This document shows positions 49,701-63,119 of a stretch of 64,000 nt of DNA, piece by piece. The notes below the pieces were generated by a model. That model saw only the letters and a program-made list of their open reading frames with translations. It was not told where the DNA came from and made no database searches. The DNA is from Vicugna pacos. Lineage: Eukaryota > Chordata > Mammalia > Artiodactyla > Camelidae. The number at the start of each line of letters is the position of its first letter. Within the stretch, counting starts at the first letter, position 1. The DNA is taken from contig NC_133010.1 of NCBI RefSeq assembly GCF_048564905.1, positions 2,039,501-2,103,500 on the forward strand, in the 5' to 3' direction. The position numbers and the translations under genes were made by a program.

Positions 49701-52700
49701 TCCACAATAATAATGAAATTTTCTCCCCTGTAAAATCCCAAAAGGTAAGTTAGCAATTATAAGACTTCTCCTACATACCTACAGTATTAAAGTAAATATA
49801 AAGAGTTCAAATATTTCTTTAAAACCAAGAAATTCAGTACCTCATGCGGCAGAGCTCTCGTTCCCACTCCACATTTTGAAGTTTTAACTGTGATTTAGCT
49901 TCTCTTGTTTTCAGCAGCTCTGTGTGTAGCCAGTTCACCTTATTTTCCATTTCTTTAAGTTTTCCTCTAAGTACTGCACAGTCAGATTCTTTAAGTTCTA
50001 TTGATCTGACTGAATCAACTGGATCCTGAATGTTCAATAACCGATCAGAATCTGCATTAGGAAGAAAACAAAAACAGAAACAAAATACATGAATAATTTT
50101 TGTGTATAAAGAACTGTGCATTTTCACATTCATTCATCCATACGTTGAACAAATGGATATTGAGCATCTATAACGTGCAAGACATTCTTCTAAGCTCTGC
50201 AGATATTAAAAGAGTGACAAAGTAGTATTATGAACATTACGCAAATAAATTTGACAACTCAGATGAGATGAAGTGGGTAAAATTCCTTGAAGGAGAGAAA
50301 TTACAAAAGCTCAATTAAGAAAGAACAAATAAGCTAAAAAAGCCCTATATCTTAAAAACGAAAACAAAATCCTATTTAAAGACCTTATGACAAAGAAAAC
50401 TCCAGTCCCAATGGTTACACTGGTGAATTCTACCAAGTATTTTAGGAAAATTTAATACCAATTCTACACAAATTCTCCTCAAAAAACGAAGAGGAAGAAA
50501 TATGTCCTCATTCTCTAAAACTGACATTACCCTGAATCCAAAACCAGACGAAGATATTACAAGAAAGAAAACTAATGTCATGAAAATGGAGGTAAAAATT
50601 CTAAACAAGACATTAGCGAATTAAATCCAACAATACAGGATAACTCATTGTGACCAAGTCGGGTGTATCCCAAGAATGCAGGGCTGTTTTAACACTTAAA
50701 AATCAATGCTATTCATCATATTAACAAACTAAAAAAGAAACCATATGATCATGTCAGTGGATAAAAAGAGGCACTTGTCAAACCTCAACACCTATTCCTG
50801 ATAAAAACTTCCAGGAAACTAGGAACCAAGGGATCATCTTCACTATGACAAAGATCTGTGCTAAGCCTACAGCTGACACCATACGCAACGGTGAAAAACG
50901 GAATGCTTTTCCCAGAAGGTGAGGAACTGGACAGGAGTGGCTTCTCTTACTCCTTCTAATCAGCACCGTACTGGAGCCAGTGCAATCAGGCAACATAAAG
51001 AACCAAAAGGCATCTGGATGGGAAATGAAGAGGTAAAACTGTCAGCTAATCAGCGGGGAATATGATTATATGGTGCGAGTCAGCTAACTCCAACCTGTGG
51101 GCTGGGTTGCTTGCTTTGGTAAATAAACTTTTACCACATCCATTACAGCCACGTCCATTAACTTGTGTATTGTCTATGGCTACTCTTGTTGCAACGGTGA
51201 CAGAGCTGATTAGCTGTGACAGGGAATGTATTTATTTATTGGCTGCAAGTCTTAAATGTGAACTATCTTTAGTAAGACAGTAGTTTAAAGAAGAAAAAGC
51301 TTGACCACCTCTGGTTATGTAGAAAATCTGAGAGAATCCATAAAAAGGCTACTAGAACTAACAAATAGGTTCAGCCAGGTTGGAGGGCACAGAGTCAGCA
51401 TACAGAAATCAACTGTATTTCTATCATCAGAAACTAAAATTTAAAATACATTATTTTAAAACAAATAAATAAAAATATACAACTTATAACCTCACTGAAA
51501 AATAAGAAATACAGGTAAACTCATAAAAGACGGAAAGACCCAGACACTAAAAACTCTAAAATATTACTGAGAAAATCAAGGAAGACCTATGTAAATGGAG
51601 AAATCAACTTTGTTCGGGGTTAAAAATTCCGTATTGTTAAGAAGTCAATTCTCCCCAAATTAATCTACAGATTCAACATAATCTACATCTCATTTCCAGG
51701 ACACTAGCAGACTTTTTTTTTTTTTTTTACATTGACAAGCTGATTCTAAAACTCATGTGGAAAGAAGGGTAATAAAAGGAAACAAGATGAAGCCAGAGGA
51801 CTGTGGCCTTTAACCATGGAGCTACAGAAGCAGAAGCTGGATTTTAGGCAAGGAGGTAACAAAGACCTGAATTTTAAAAACTGTCTAGTAATCACGGTTG
51901 CGGTGTAGACCAAGGTCCCAGGAGGCGGAGCGGCGGCCAAGAAAGTCCTGAGGTGATTTCAGCGTTCTAAGAGGAAAGCAGCGATGACCTGACCCCGGGT
52001 GAAGGCGTAGGAGCAGCAGAGGCAACAGAAAGCACAAGGAGAGGGGACGGCCACAGCCCCTGGCTGGCAGCGCACACGTCTGATTCTGCTTCAACACAGA
52101 GCAGGCTTCTGAGACGCAGCGGCTTGTGACGCAGCCGCGCTCCCCGGGCAGCGCTGGGTGTGCGCACGTCACCGCGAGACACTTACATGGGCTGTGCAGT
52201 CACAAGGGGGGCCTACCTTCACTCTCCGGGCCAAGTCGTTTGACTGGCCTCAGGGTGTTCTTAGAGTTATGGAAAAGCGACTCAGAATCCTCGGAAGCTG
52301 TCCCCGGTGACAGAGTTAAGTCATCGAGGCCATCCACAGAATTCATCTGCTCTTTGACCTACAAATAAATAATGCTATTTCACAGTGTCTCCAACATAGT
52401 TATAAAATATGCTCAGTGTACAGAGGTGATAGATATCCATCTTTTTATGAGAGCAAAAACAGACACTTCTCGAAAGAACTGATTTCTGTCAAAAGGCTAA
52501 CTTTATCAATAGTGTTTCTAAATGATTTTTAAGTAAATGTTTCTACAACAAAGGAGGACTTTCTGTTTTTCCACTCTATCTTTTATAATTTTTTTTTACC
52601 ATAGGAAAACAATATTCAGGAAGGCTTTTTTGCCTCAGTTCCAAGGATAAAGTTTAACTATAAATGATTATAGATCCTAACAATACTTTAAGTTTTGTAA

Positions 52701-55700
52701 CTAGATAGAATGCTATTAAAAACTAAATATTAAATAATTATTTATTGACTCTAAAAGTCTAGTTTGAAAGGCAATTTCTTTTGAACTGTATTATTAAAGC
52801 ACAGAAAACAGTATTAAACCAGAAATTTAAATTTACATTTTTACATACCTGTGAGTGGTTATTTTCACTTCCATCAAGTCTTTCTTCCTCTTCCTCAGAT
52901 GTCCTTTCTAAGTCTAGGTCTGCTGAAAAATGAATATGCTTAGTTAAAATTCATTTTTATCTAGAACAGCTAGATAAAAGGCATCATCTTTATAACAACA
53001 TAAAACACATTTCATCAATTGACAGTTTTAATTAAGCTTAATCTTTAGCCAGATATTTACTTCTTTAAGAAATACTTCTAACTATTTAAAACTTCAACAA
53101 ACTATTTGGGAAATACTAGATGTTACCAGATTAAAGGCATACAAACATCTCAAAGTTTCACTCACAAACTGATTCACCAGACATGAACAAAACAAAGAGA
53201 AATAAAACAAAATTTAAAAATACAGTAGAAATATACAAAGTCACGATAGACTCTATTCTCTACCTCCTAACAGTACCTTTTTTAACAACATACCAAGCTT
53301 CAAGAGCAATGTCATTCATGGTTTCCAAAATTATTGCTACTTTTTATGCTTTTATCTTTCCTTTATCTGAAACGTTTCCCTCTACTGTTCTGACAAGGTC
53401 CTTTGCCTCTTTGAAGACTCAGCCTGCTCTGTGAAGTCCTCCTTGATTATAGCTCTCTTTCCGCAGAGACATAGGGATCTCTTTCCTTGGAGCTACCTTG
53501 GTACTTCACAGATTTTTCTAGTTGTGTCTTCACCAGCTGAACTGTAAACTATTTCTTTACATGTCTATCCTCTTTGCTCCCATGCTGTAGAGGACACTCT
53601 CTTAAAAGTATCTGTGTATAAACTATTTATTAGAAAAACTTTCAGTTTTGAGCTTGTAGTCACTACTATAGGAGATAACTGAGAATCTTTTCCAAATACA
53701 ACATTAATTCTGCAGGTAAGGATAGAAAAGATAAAAACTACAGGAGCAGAAAAAACATTGTAGGACTTATTACTACAGCTCTGATTATATCACTGATTAA
53801 GGCACTAAATTAATTGGTATATAAAGTAGAACACGTATTAGATGTGGTTAATCAACAGACTGGGTATCCTAGAAGAATTAGAATTGATATTCCATATATT
53901 ATTTTTAAGTGATCAAGCACTCCTTAAAAACCAATATCCTTTTCGACCCACCAATCCATTAAAAATAATAAAACAAGCTGATACACTGTGCGGACACAGT
54001 TAAGAAGGAGGTCCTGTGTAGCAAATTCCCAATGTCTGCCACTACCGCTGGGAAAGCCACTTCTAACATACATAAAGGCAGAGAATATACTAGAAATACT
54101 TTGATATTTAGTTGCAGAGGTGCTTTTTCAGTTACACTGAATACAGCTATAACAAATATTTATAAATTCAGAGCTAGATAAAAATAAAGCTAAGAAACCA
54201 TACTTTGAGAAGGGAATCTTTGGATGTCCACCTAGGTTTCCCAACTACTCACAAAGCTCTAGACATCATCCTCCTACCCGCTCTCAGGAGTATGCTAAAT
54301 ACTATTCTGAACGAACTTACTTTCTTCTAATTCTCTTTGCTATTTAATATGTTGCTTTGGTCAGAGGTTGAATGTAAATGTCATGCAAAAAGGTATTGTC
54401 CGGTTGTAGGTTGCATAAAAGGAGTAAACACAAAGGAGATCCTGCCACAAAATGATTTCTGCAAAGTCAGAGTACGGTGAAGCCATGCACAGGTAGACCA
54501 TGGCTAGCTCTCTGTGCTGCTTTATTACCTTCTTTGCTGCTTCTGTTCTCTGGCAGCTGTGACTCACACAGGCCACGGAGCGCTGCGTTTTCTGACAGAG
54601 ACACGGCTCCAATATTCATCCGGTCTTTATCTACCAGGGCCGTCTGCCTCAGTTCTGTGGGTGCTGACTGGTTTGTGGTCACTGATTGTGATACCGACAG
54701 ACATTTGTCAACTTTCAAATGCTTGGCTCTTTGACCAGCCTCATTATTGAGGCTCAAACTAGTAGAAACCCAGTCTGAAGGACCTGAAAACAAAGTTTCC
54801 ACTTATTAGAATGTGAATAACAATACAAACTTGACTAACTTTTACGAATTCTCTTCCCAGAGCAGCAGCCCCACGCCCTCCTCTCCCCCAAACACACTGC
54901 TCCTTCCCAGCTGGTTGCACTTTACATGTCATTGCTGTTCATATAGGGAACCACTGTCTCTCTTTTTTCTACCTTTAATTTTCTAGTATTACTAATTTAG
55001 ATTCCTTCATCACTCTCTAGAAAACAGTCTATATTCTGTTAGAGCTTTATGAATAATTACGACTCTTCAACATATGAAGTTTTTCATTAACAAAATGTAT
55101 GTCTAACCAGCCATTTACTGGACGTTTAAATATGCATGACAGTATTGAGTCCTAGAGATGCAGGCTTTAAGAAAACTTCTACTGAATGGTACTACTTAAA
55201 TTACAATGAGGCAGTCTTTCCTCAATGTACCAATATCTTCAGAATTCTTACCTTAAGCCTTGGATAAACATCATAAATTTATATAAGAAAGGATAGCCTT
55301 GAGTGACTGATTTTTTCCATATAAAAATAGGGTAAATCTAGGTACAAACTACATCCAAAGAGTACAGAGTGCCATGAGACAGGAAATACATAACAAAAAT
55401 GTTTTACTTTTTTAAAAAGAATTAAGTTGTCAGATTCAAAATTTTTAAGGCAAGTTAAAGAAAAAAAGGCAAGAAATGTAGACGCGAACTTTAAAGCCCA
55501 CCTCATCACAAGGGCCCCTTTATTATTTCACACCCATGAACCCTGTTTAAAACAGCAGTTCTCAAGTGTCATCTGAGAAGCCCTGAAGCCCCATGTTCCC
55601 TCCATCTAGGGAGTCCAGGAGGTCAAAACTATTTTCACAATAATACTGAATGCTATTTTCATTCTCATTCTCTGTTAAGTGTGCAGTGGAGGTTTCCAGA

Positions 55701-55970
55701 TACATGACATTTGAGAACATCATAGCTCTAATGGCTAATGGAATGTTTGTGCGTGCTTGTTTTTTAAATCTTTCAGTTCTATTTTCTAATATACTAAACA
55801 TCAATAGATACAACCCACTTAACAGTTCTTCAGAATTTTCAATAATTTTTAGTAGTATAAAAAAATCCTAAACCCAAAAACTTTTAGGATTATTGTTTTA
55901 AAAGATCATATCTACCAAACATTAAGGTAGGACTAATTACTTCCATCATTTTTAATAATCAAAGACACCA

Positions 55971-56003
<33 letters not shown>

Positions 56004-59000
56004 TGCTAATCAAAACATCCAGTTGCCTTAAGACCTTTGGGCTAGGGAAATAGCTCAGTGGTAGAGCACATGCTTAGCATGCACAAAGTTCTGGGTTCAA
56101 TCCCTAGGACCTTCATTAATAAATAAATACAGAAATAAATATCATCAATGTGATAGCGCTAGATGAAATAATTAAAGTGAAATATGACTGACATGTTAGC
56201 AAGTGAAGCTTTGCTCTACGTAAAGGTCAGAATTCAATTAAGCATTTTAAAACTCTGGAAAAATCTTAGAACCTAATAATCAATCTCTCAGAATCCCTGA
56301 GAAGTACAGGGACTCCAAACTGAGCACTTTGGTGTCTCCCAACATCAATAGAAACATCCAAGTCAAAGCTGACATTTTAAAACTCTATTTCTTACGCTTA
56401 TACATATTTTTCAAACATGGATACCGATCATAACATCTGCCTTACTTATGTCACTTTCAATTAAGTTAGAAAAAATAGAAGGAATTAGGAATAAGAAGAC
56501 TGTACTTCATTTCATAGTTAAATTTGTATTGCAAAATTTACCTGATTTGAATCTTTGTAAATTCTTCATTGCTCGTGTTTTTTTAGGAACAGAATCTTTC
56601 ACTCCAACTGCAGGCTGAATGGTTTTTGAAACAAATTGATTAATCATGTGCATTTGATACAATCTGTAGTAATAATTCAAGGGGGGAGGGTCTAGCTCAG
56701 TGGCAGAGTGCCTGCTTAGCAGTGCATGAGGTCCTAGGCTAAATTCCCAGTACCCTCATTAAAAAAAAATTAAACATAAAAGTATAAAAGTTTTTACCTT
56801 CAGGTGAGGATATTTTTCAGTAGAACCTAAAAGCCAAAAGGGACACATAATCAATTATAAGTAAATATGAAAGCCAACTATCCAGTCATGCGGTTAGTAC
56901 TGAGCGCAATCCTCATGCTTGCTTTGGAAATGAACACGTTAGGTTTCGGTGTTTTGTTTTTCAGGGGCAGTTAGGACAGCAACAAGACAGACATATGAAT
57001 CCATTATAGATACTGAATAAAGAGCAGGAATATAGGTTTAACAAAACATGCAGTTAAGATGTCAAAAGTACGAGTATGTTTCAAATGACTTTATAAAATA
57101 GAAACGTGCACATATACAAGTGTGAACATGCTGCCTGAGGAGGAGAAAAGCGATCTGTAATCAGAGGAACAAGTTATGGCTCCAAGAAGACAAAAGTGAA
57201 AGCTGATGGTAAAATGCAACAGCACATCTTTCATGCGACTGACACTTAGACTACAAGTGTTTATCATGCTCTTCAATTTGTCCTGTGATTCAGGAAGTCC
57301 ACAGTTGTGATGGCAGTTCATTTGAATGTGCACTTCACTTCTCGTCAGAGAAAGTGTTACGAATTGATCAGCCTGGATACACACTTGTAGAATAATCGTT
57401 CATAAAAATATTCATTTTTTCCCATATCCACATGGGCTACCAGTATGCCTACATTTCTTGGATCCTCTAGCCATCAAAGTTTCTTGATCCACTCATGCAA
57501 GAAAGAATGTATACTGAGTTTTCAATATTGAAATCTGGTGATCAAAAAAAATTTCATTGCCACAGAATTATTAGACATTAAAAGTCTTTTATGTTTCAAA
57601 ACCTGTGTAGTATTCACTGAAAATAACAACTTTAGCATTTATGGAATGAATCCTATTAATTTCTTTTATTTCCAAAATTGGTTTGGTAAATCAGGCTAAT
57701 GTATAAAAGGATTCTTCTGAAACAAATATCTTATCAAAAAATAACATATATTAAAAACAACAACAACAACACAGCCAGTGCTTCATATTCAAGTTAGTCT
57801 CATTTGAATAACAAATACCAATACAACATTTATCTTTGAAGCCTGATAGGAGGAGAGGCTGTGGTTTACCCCAATTCTAGGCCCCCTCCTGATTCCAGTA
57901 TTCTCTGGATTGGCAATGATCTAACCTGGCTTCAGTGCAAATACACTGATGCCATCGAAAAGGAGTTCTCTCAAGTTTCCTCCTCAATTCCAAAATCACC
58001 TACCTGCGGCTTTTTTTCCTCCTTCCTTCCTTTCACTTTCCTCTTCAAAGGTACCTCTACATCTGTGGTCTTAATTCTTCCCCTTTTCTATTCTTTTGAT
58101 GGACGATCCTCACCACTTCTTTTCCCTCTCTGCTTAGCAGCAGTAGCTTACACCTCTAATTTCTACTTCAACTCTTTGCCTCCCTCTGGCTATGAACGTG
58201 CTCAGAAAGAAAAACAAAATCGTGCCTTTCCTTGTTGCTGTTGTCTTTAACTTCCCAGTGGCTCTTCTTCCAGATTCCCCTAAACACAAGTCTACCCTCT
58301 GAGCGTGATCTGAAGACCAGCAACAAGGGCATCACCTGACAGCTTGTTAGAAATGCAGACCCACTGCTCAGAATGTGCGCTTTTCACTGGGTCCCCAGGT
58401 GACTAAAATTTGAGAAACTCTGGTCTATACCGAGTCTGCTTCTATAGCACTCGGACTTAACCGATCCCTCTGAAACAGCCGCACGCGTCTCCCAGTAACA
58501 CTTCCCCAAAAACTGCATCAGGATCTGCAGACTTTTCAGTGGACTCTTTACCAGGCTCCAGCTCCCCTGACCTCCCCGGAACGCACCCTGCTCTCCACCT
58601 CTTTCCCACTCTCTTCTGTTGGCCTATGAGACACCATCCTATAAGGCAGCAACACGCTGCATGACACGAAGGTCGAGACATTGACAGCTGACCACACCCT
58701 CCTGTGCTCATCGGCAGCCACACCCAGCTCCGCGTGATCAGGTACCGCAGTCCTCGCCGCCTTCCTAACGGTCAGGGGACGGGCGAGTGGGACATTCTGC
58801 TGTGCCTCCCGGACAAGGTTTGGTGCTGGAAGGAGCTCACTTCATACCCGTCTCATTTCAAACACTCTTCTCTTCCTTCTTCTAAAGAACTATTCTACAT
58901 TACCACCTCCTGCCAGGGACCCCCCTCCTTTTCCTTCATTTACTCCCCTCCTCTCTACCTCCCTCATTCTTCACTCCCTCCTTCCCTCCTCCTGGTTTCC

Positions 59001-62000
59001 TGACTGTCCTCAGGTCACAGAGCATCTTGAAACAAAACTAACAACTGAGCTCCTTAAACAGCATTCTAGTTTAATCTGTTGCTGACACCTGGTAAGATAT
59101 ACAATTTACTTCCTTTTCTCCTCTTTTTTCTCACTGTATGTTCAACAGGTGATTTTCTTTGGCTGAGAGAATAGATCCAAATCCATGTTTTAAATCAACA
59201 TTCTGTAAAATGACTTTTTTTGGAATAAAATACAGTACTTACTTTCTATTTGTCCATTTAATGTATTTTTTTCTCCTAGACCTGCAGCTCCAGATAAATG
59301 ATCAACAAGGTTCGGTAGTTCAATCTCAGAGATACTCTGTTAAAATTAATATTAATAATGAGTTGCATAAAGATTTCCTGATCCCTTTCTAAGAAAATAC
59401 CTGCGTTTCCTATCTTATTATTATTTTTTTTAATTTCCTACTTTAAAAGCAATTAGACTCGAAAACAAAATAAGCATATCCTGGAAACCCAAACATTTAA
59501 ATAGAAAATTTCATATGCACTCTTTAGAGCAAGTCTATCTTTTATCTTCAGTTGGCTTTTGATCTTCTGTAAACTGAGCATGGAAAGCTAGAGCAAATAT
59601 TTTCACAGACAAAATACTGACTTACATGCAGATTTCAACAAAGAATTAACTTCAAAGCACCTAATTCCATTTTGCATTCCTCGACAAAAGAAGAGGACGT
59701 TTAAAAAACATAAGTATTTTTATACGTATAACTGAATTGCTTTGCAGGTACACTTGAAATTAACATTATAAACTGACTACACTTCAATAAAAAATTAAAA
59801 TACATATTTAGATATATTGTTTAATAAGTATGCTATACATTTAAAATGTTTCTTAGGACAGATACTGTTTTTAGCATTAAAATAACATACATGGCATGAA
59901 AACAAGCCTTGGAGCCTGTCATGTTGAGTATTAACAGAACACTGTGGAAACCGCTACATTTCAGTAAACAAAGGCTCAGCAGAATCTCTTATTTGATAAA
60001 ACTTTTATTGATAGGGAAAATAGTTGAATAAAGTACCAAAGTAGAAAGAAAAACATTCGTTTAAATTAACAGAAGAAGAATTTTAAACGTAGCTATGCAG
60101 CTCTTCAAAAAAGTACCATAAGCTTTACTTTACTTAGGGAAGAAGAAGAACACTCTTCAGTGACCACCCTCATGTGCCAGGCCCTTATGATGCACATTCT
60201 CTTCTCTACACACAACAATAATAACAGTGACTCTAAGGACGGTTACCCACTTGCTGCTCTTGCTGCTTCCTGGCCACTTCAAGATGCTGGAGTACCGTGA
60301 TGAGCAGATGTGACCCGCTATTCTCTCTGTCCGGAACATCCCTCCCCTGGACCTTCGTGTGACTGGCTCCTTCCTGTCCGTCACCTGGCAGCTTTGGTCA
60401 CACTCAGCTCTTTCCTGACTACCTAAATTCCACCCTTACTCCACCCTCGTCCTAACTACAAACTCCCCCACTGTTGTCGAACCTCACGCTCTCCACGTTC
60501 CTTATGTGAAGGACTTACTGTCCCTGATACAGGGTTCCTGTTTACTTGTTCTTCTGTTCCTGCCACTACAGCCTAACCCCTCAGCTGCTACATTCAGTGT
60601 CTTAACTGCCTGGTGCTAGTTGGTGTTCAGGAACAGGAATTTATTTAAGGTCAAAACATGGAAAATCCCCAGAAGGCGTCAAGTACCAAAGCACTACGTA
60701 CCTATCGGAGATCTCCGATAATAGCCTACCGACACTCAACATACCCCAAGTGAGAAATCCCCGTGCCCGCTCTAACTTTCCCACTTTATTGTCCTTCAGA
60801 TTTTAAAAAGGTGTCCTCAACATTTCAGTAGGTCACTAGTGGCCACTGTGATCATTCTTACATTTCTATAGCACCCTTGGCAGTTGACAACGTGTTTTCA
60901 GATTTGTTACCACATTTTTGTTCATGACACATAACCTGAGAGGTAGGCATCAGTACCATGTTTTTGAACGAGCTCACTGACATTCAAACAAGTCAGACAA
61001 GTTTTTCCAAGATCTCACAGTGGGTCAGAACCAGGATGCTACCACGTCTGCTGACTTCAAGTACAGGACCTGCCGAGATCCAAGAGTTCAGGCTCTTCTG
61101 ACCTCTTTCCATGGCTATCACCTTGCAATAGGTCATCACTACCTTGTACTTAGCTTCCTTCAAGTTCGGTCGCCATAAAGGTACTCAGTGCATGCTATTT
61201 TCTACCCAAAATGGGCTGTCCTCAGTAAAACATCACTAAACCAAACTGGCGGTATTTTAATCCCACATATTTATTACTATTCCCCATGCTTTTGCTTCTC
61301 CTGAAATGTTCGCTGCAGATCTACTTGACAATCCAAATATAATAATACTTTCAAGTCGCAGGCACTGTCTTTCCAAGGTCAAAGTGGTTAAACAAACAAA
61401 AACACCGGTTTTTTGTGTTTTTTTTTTTTTAGTACAACCTGTTTCTCTCTGAATCTAAGAGTTTTACACATTCACTTATAACAAAGAAACAAACATCTGG
61501 TCACAGGCCGACCAAGAATTATTTTCTTCAGTTTTTAGAAAATGTAACTTCAGAACCCAAACCGATTCCCTGTGACTTCTAAGCCTTGGCTTTTGCACTA
61601 CATACAGCAGTTTCATTAGGCGAGTCTGGAAAATTAACACAAGTGCACTCTGCAGTGGCATGACATGTAGCACGGAATGACTTTACTAAGTGAGGGTTAA
61701 AGTGAGGAACCAAAATTTTGCTGGGCAAATGTAAAAGTGAGAAAGTGAAGTCAAAACATCCCTCCATTTATGTTTCAACATCACGCAATGCTTACATTTG
61801 AACATAATAACAATAGAAGACAGTACCTCAAAAGCCCGGGATGATTCTGCATCTTTCTTTCCTTTGAATCTTAATGCTGGTGTTGCATCTACAAAATGCA
61901 GTCACAGATACATTAATGAGAACACACACCACTGGGAAGTTTAAATACACATAAGTCTATCTTGATTCATGAATATGTCAATAAATTAAAGTGGCACGAA

Positions 62001-63079
62001 AGAATTTCAGAGGGTTGAAGCATTTTCTGGAAGAAAACTTGGTCGTAGTTGGGATATTTATGAAGGAAGATGGCAAAAGAAAAACACTTAAGAAGAAATG
62101 GATATCAGATTTGGATCTACACACTTCAGATTTTTTACACTACTTTTTTTTTTTTTAATGGAGGTACCGGGAATTGAACCCAGGACCTCGTGCATGCTAA
62201 ACGTGTGCTCTCCCACTGAGCTATACCCTCCCCCCTCCAACCACACTAGCTTTTAAGCAGAGAAGAAAACCCATAGATGCTCCCTGACTTCCCACCTCTG
62301 TCACTTTTGTGTGCTCCATCTCCATCAGTAGAAATCAACTTGCTCTGATCTGCCTTCTCCTTTAGAACACTGTCAATTGCCCGAGTGCCGTTCTCTTTTC
62401 CCCCAGTTTTTGGCTTTCTTGCCTCTCCCTATAAAAACAAAACACAACGTAACAAAAACCCAACATCAGAAAACATCATATTCCTACACTTGGTCATTCA
62501 ACCAATCAGTCAGGAAGACAACATATAGTTACTGTATCCATCAAATCATAGGCATTCTCCTGGGAGAAGCTGGCAATATACATAAAAGACAGATTCTGCT
62601 CTATACTCTAGGGGAGGTAGAGACACATGAAAACGAATCAACACAGACAAGTTACCATTCAACAGCTCTACACCTGAAGTGAACAGATACAGTAAGGGCA
62701 CAAAGCAGAGAAGAGACTTGCTGCATGTCAATAGCTCCGGGAATGCTGGGAAGACCAGACTGTGTCTTAAAAGACAGACCCAGTGCAAAGAGCAGATGTG
62801 AAGGGGGTTCTAAAAAGGGCAGCCTGAGCCAAAGGTCGAGGTGTGAAACAGCATGATAAGTCACATGGAAAACTAGAACTCAGTTACTGGGGACGGAATG
62901 GAGAGACAAAATTTGCTAGATTAAATATAAGACATCACTTCATTAATTTAAATGTGAGGCTATCTAAAAAAATAACTTCAAGTTAAAACTAGCTTCCATA
63001 GGGAACTGCATTCAATATCTCACAAAAACACTATAATGGGAAAGAAAGAAAAATATATATATATATATAAATTTATATA

Positions 63080-63119
<40 letters not shown>

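Larger units (their letters stand above)
59337..61826 (-). other. ANKRD26-like: Intron between exons c and d
   Basis: It contains an L1 tip, L2 and MIR remnants and otherwise nothing I recognise. Confidence 0.5.
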
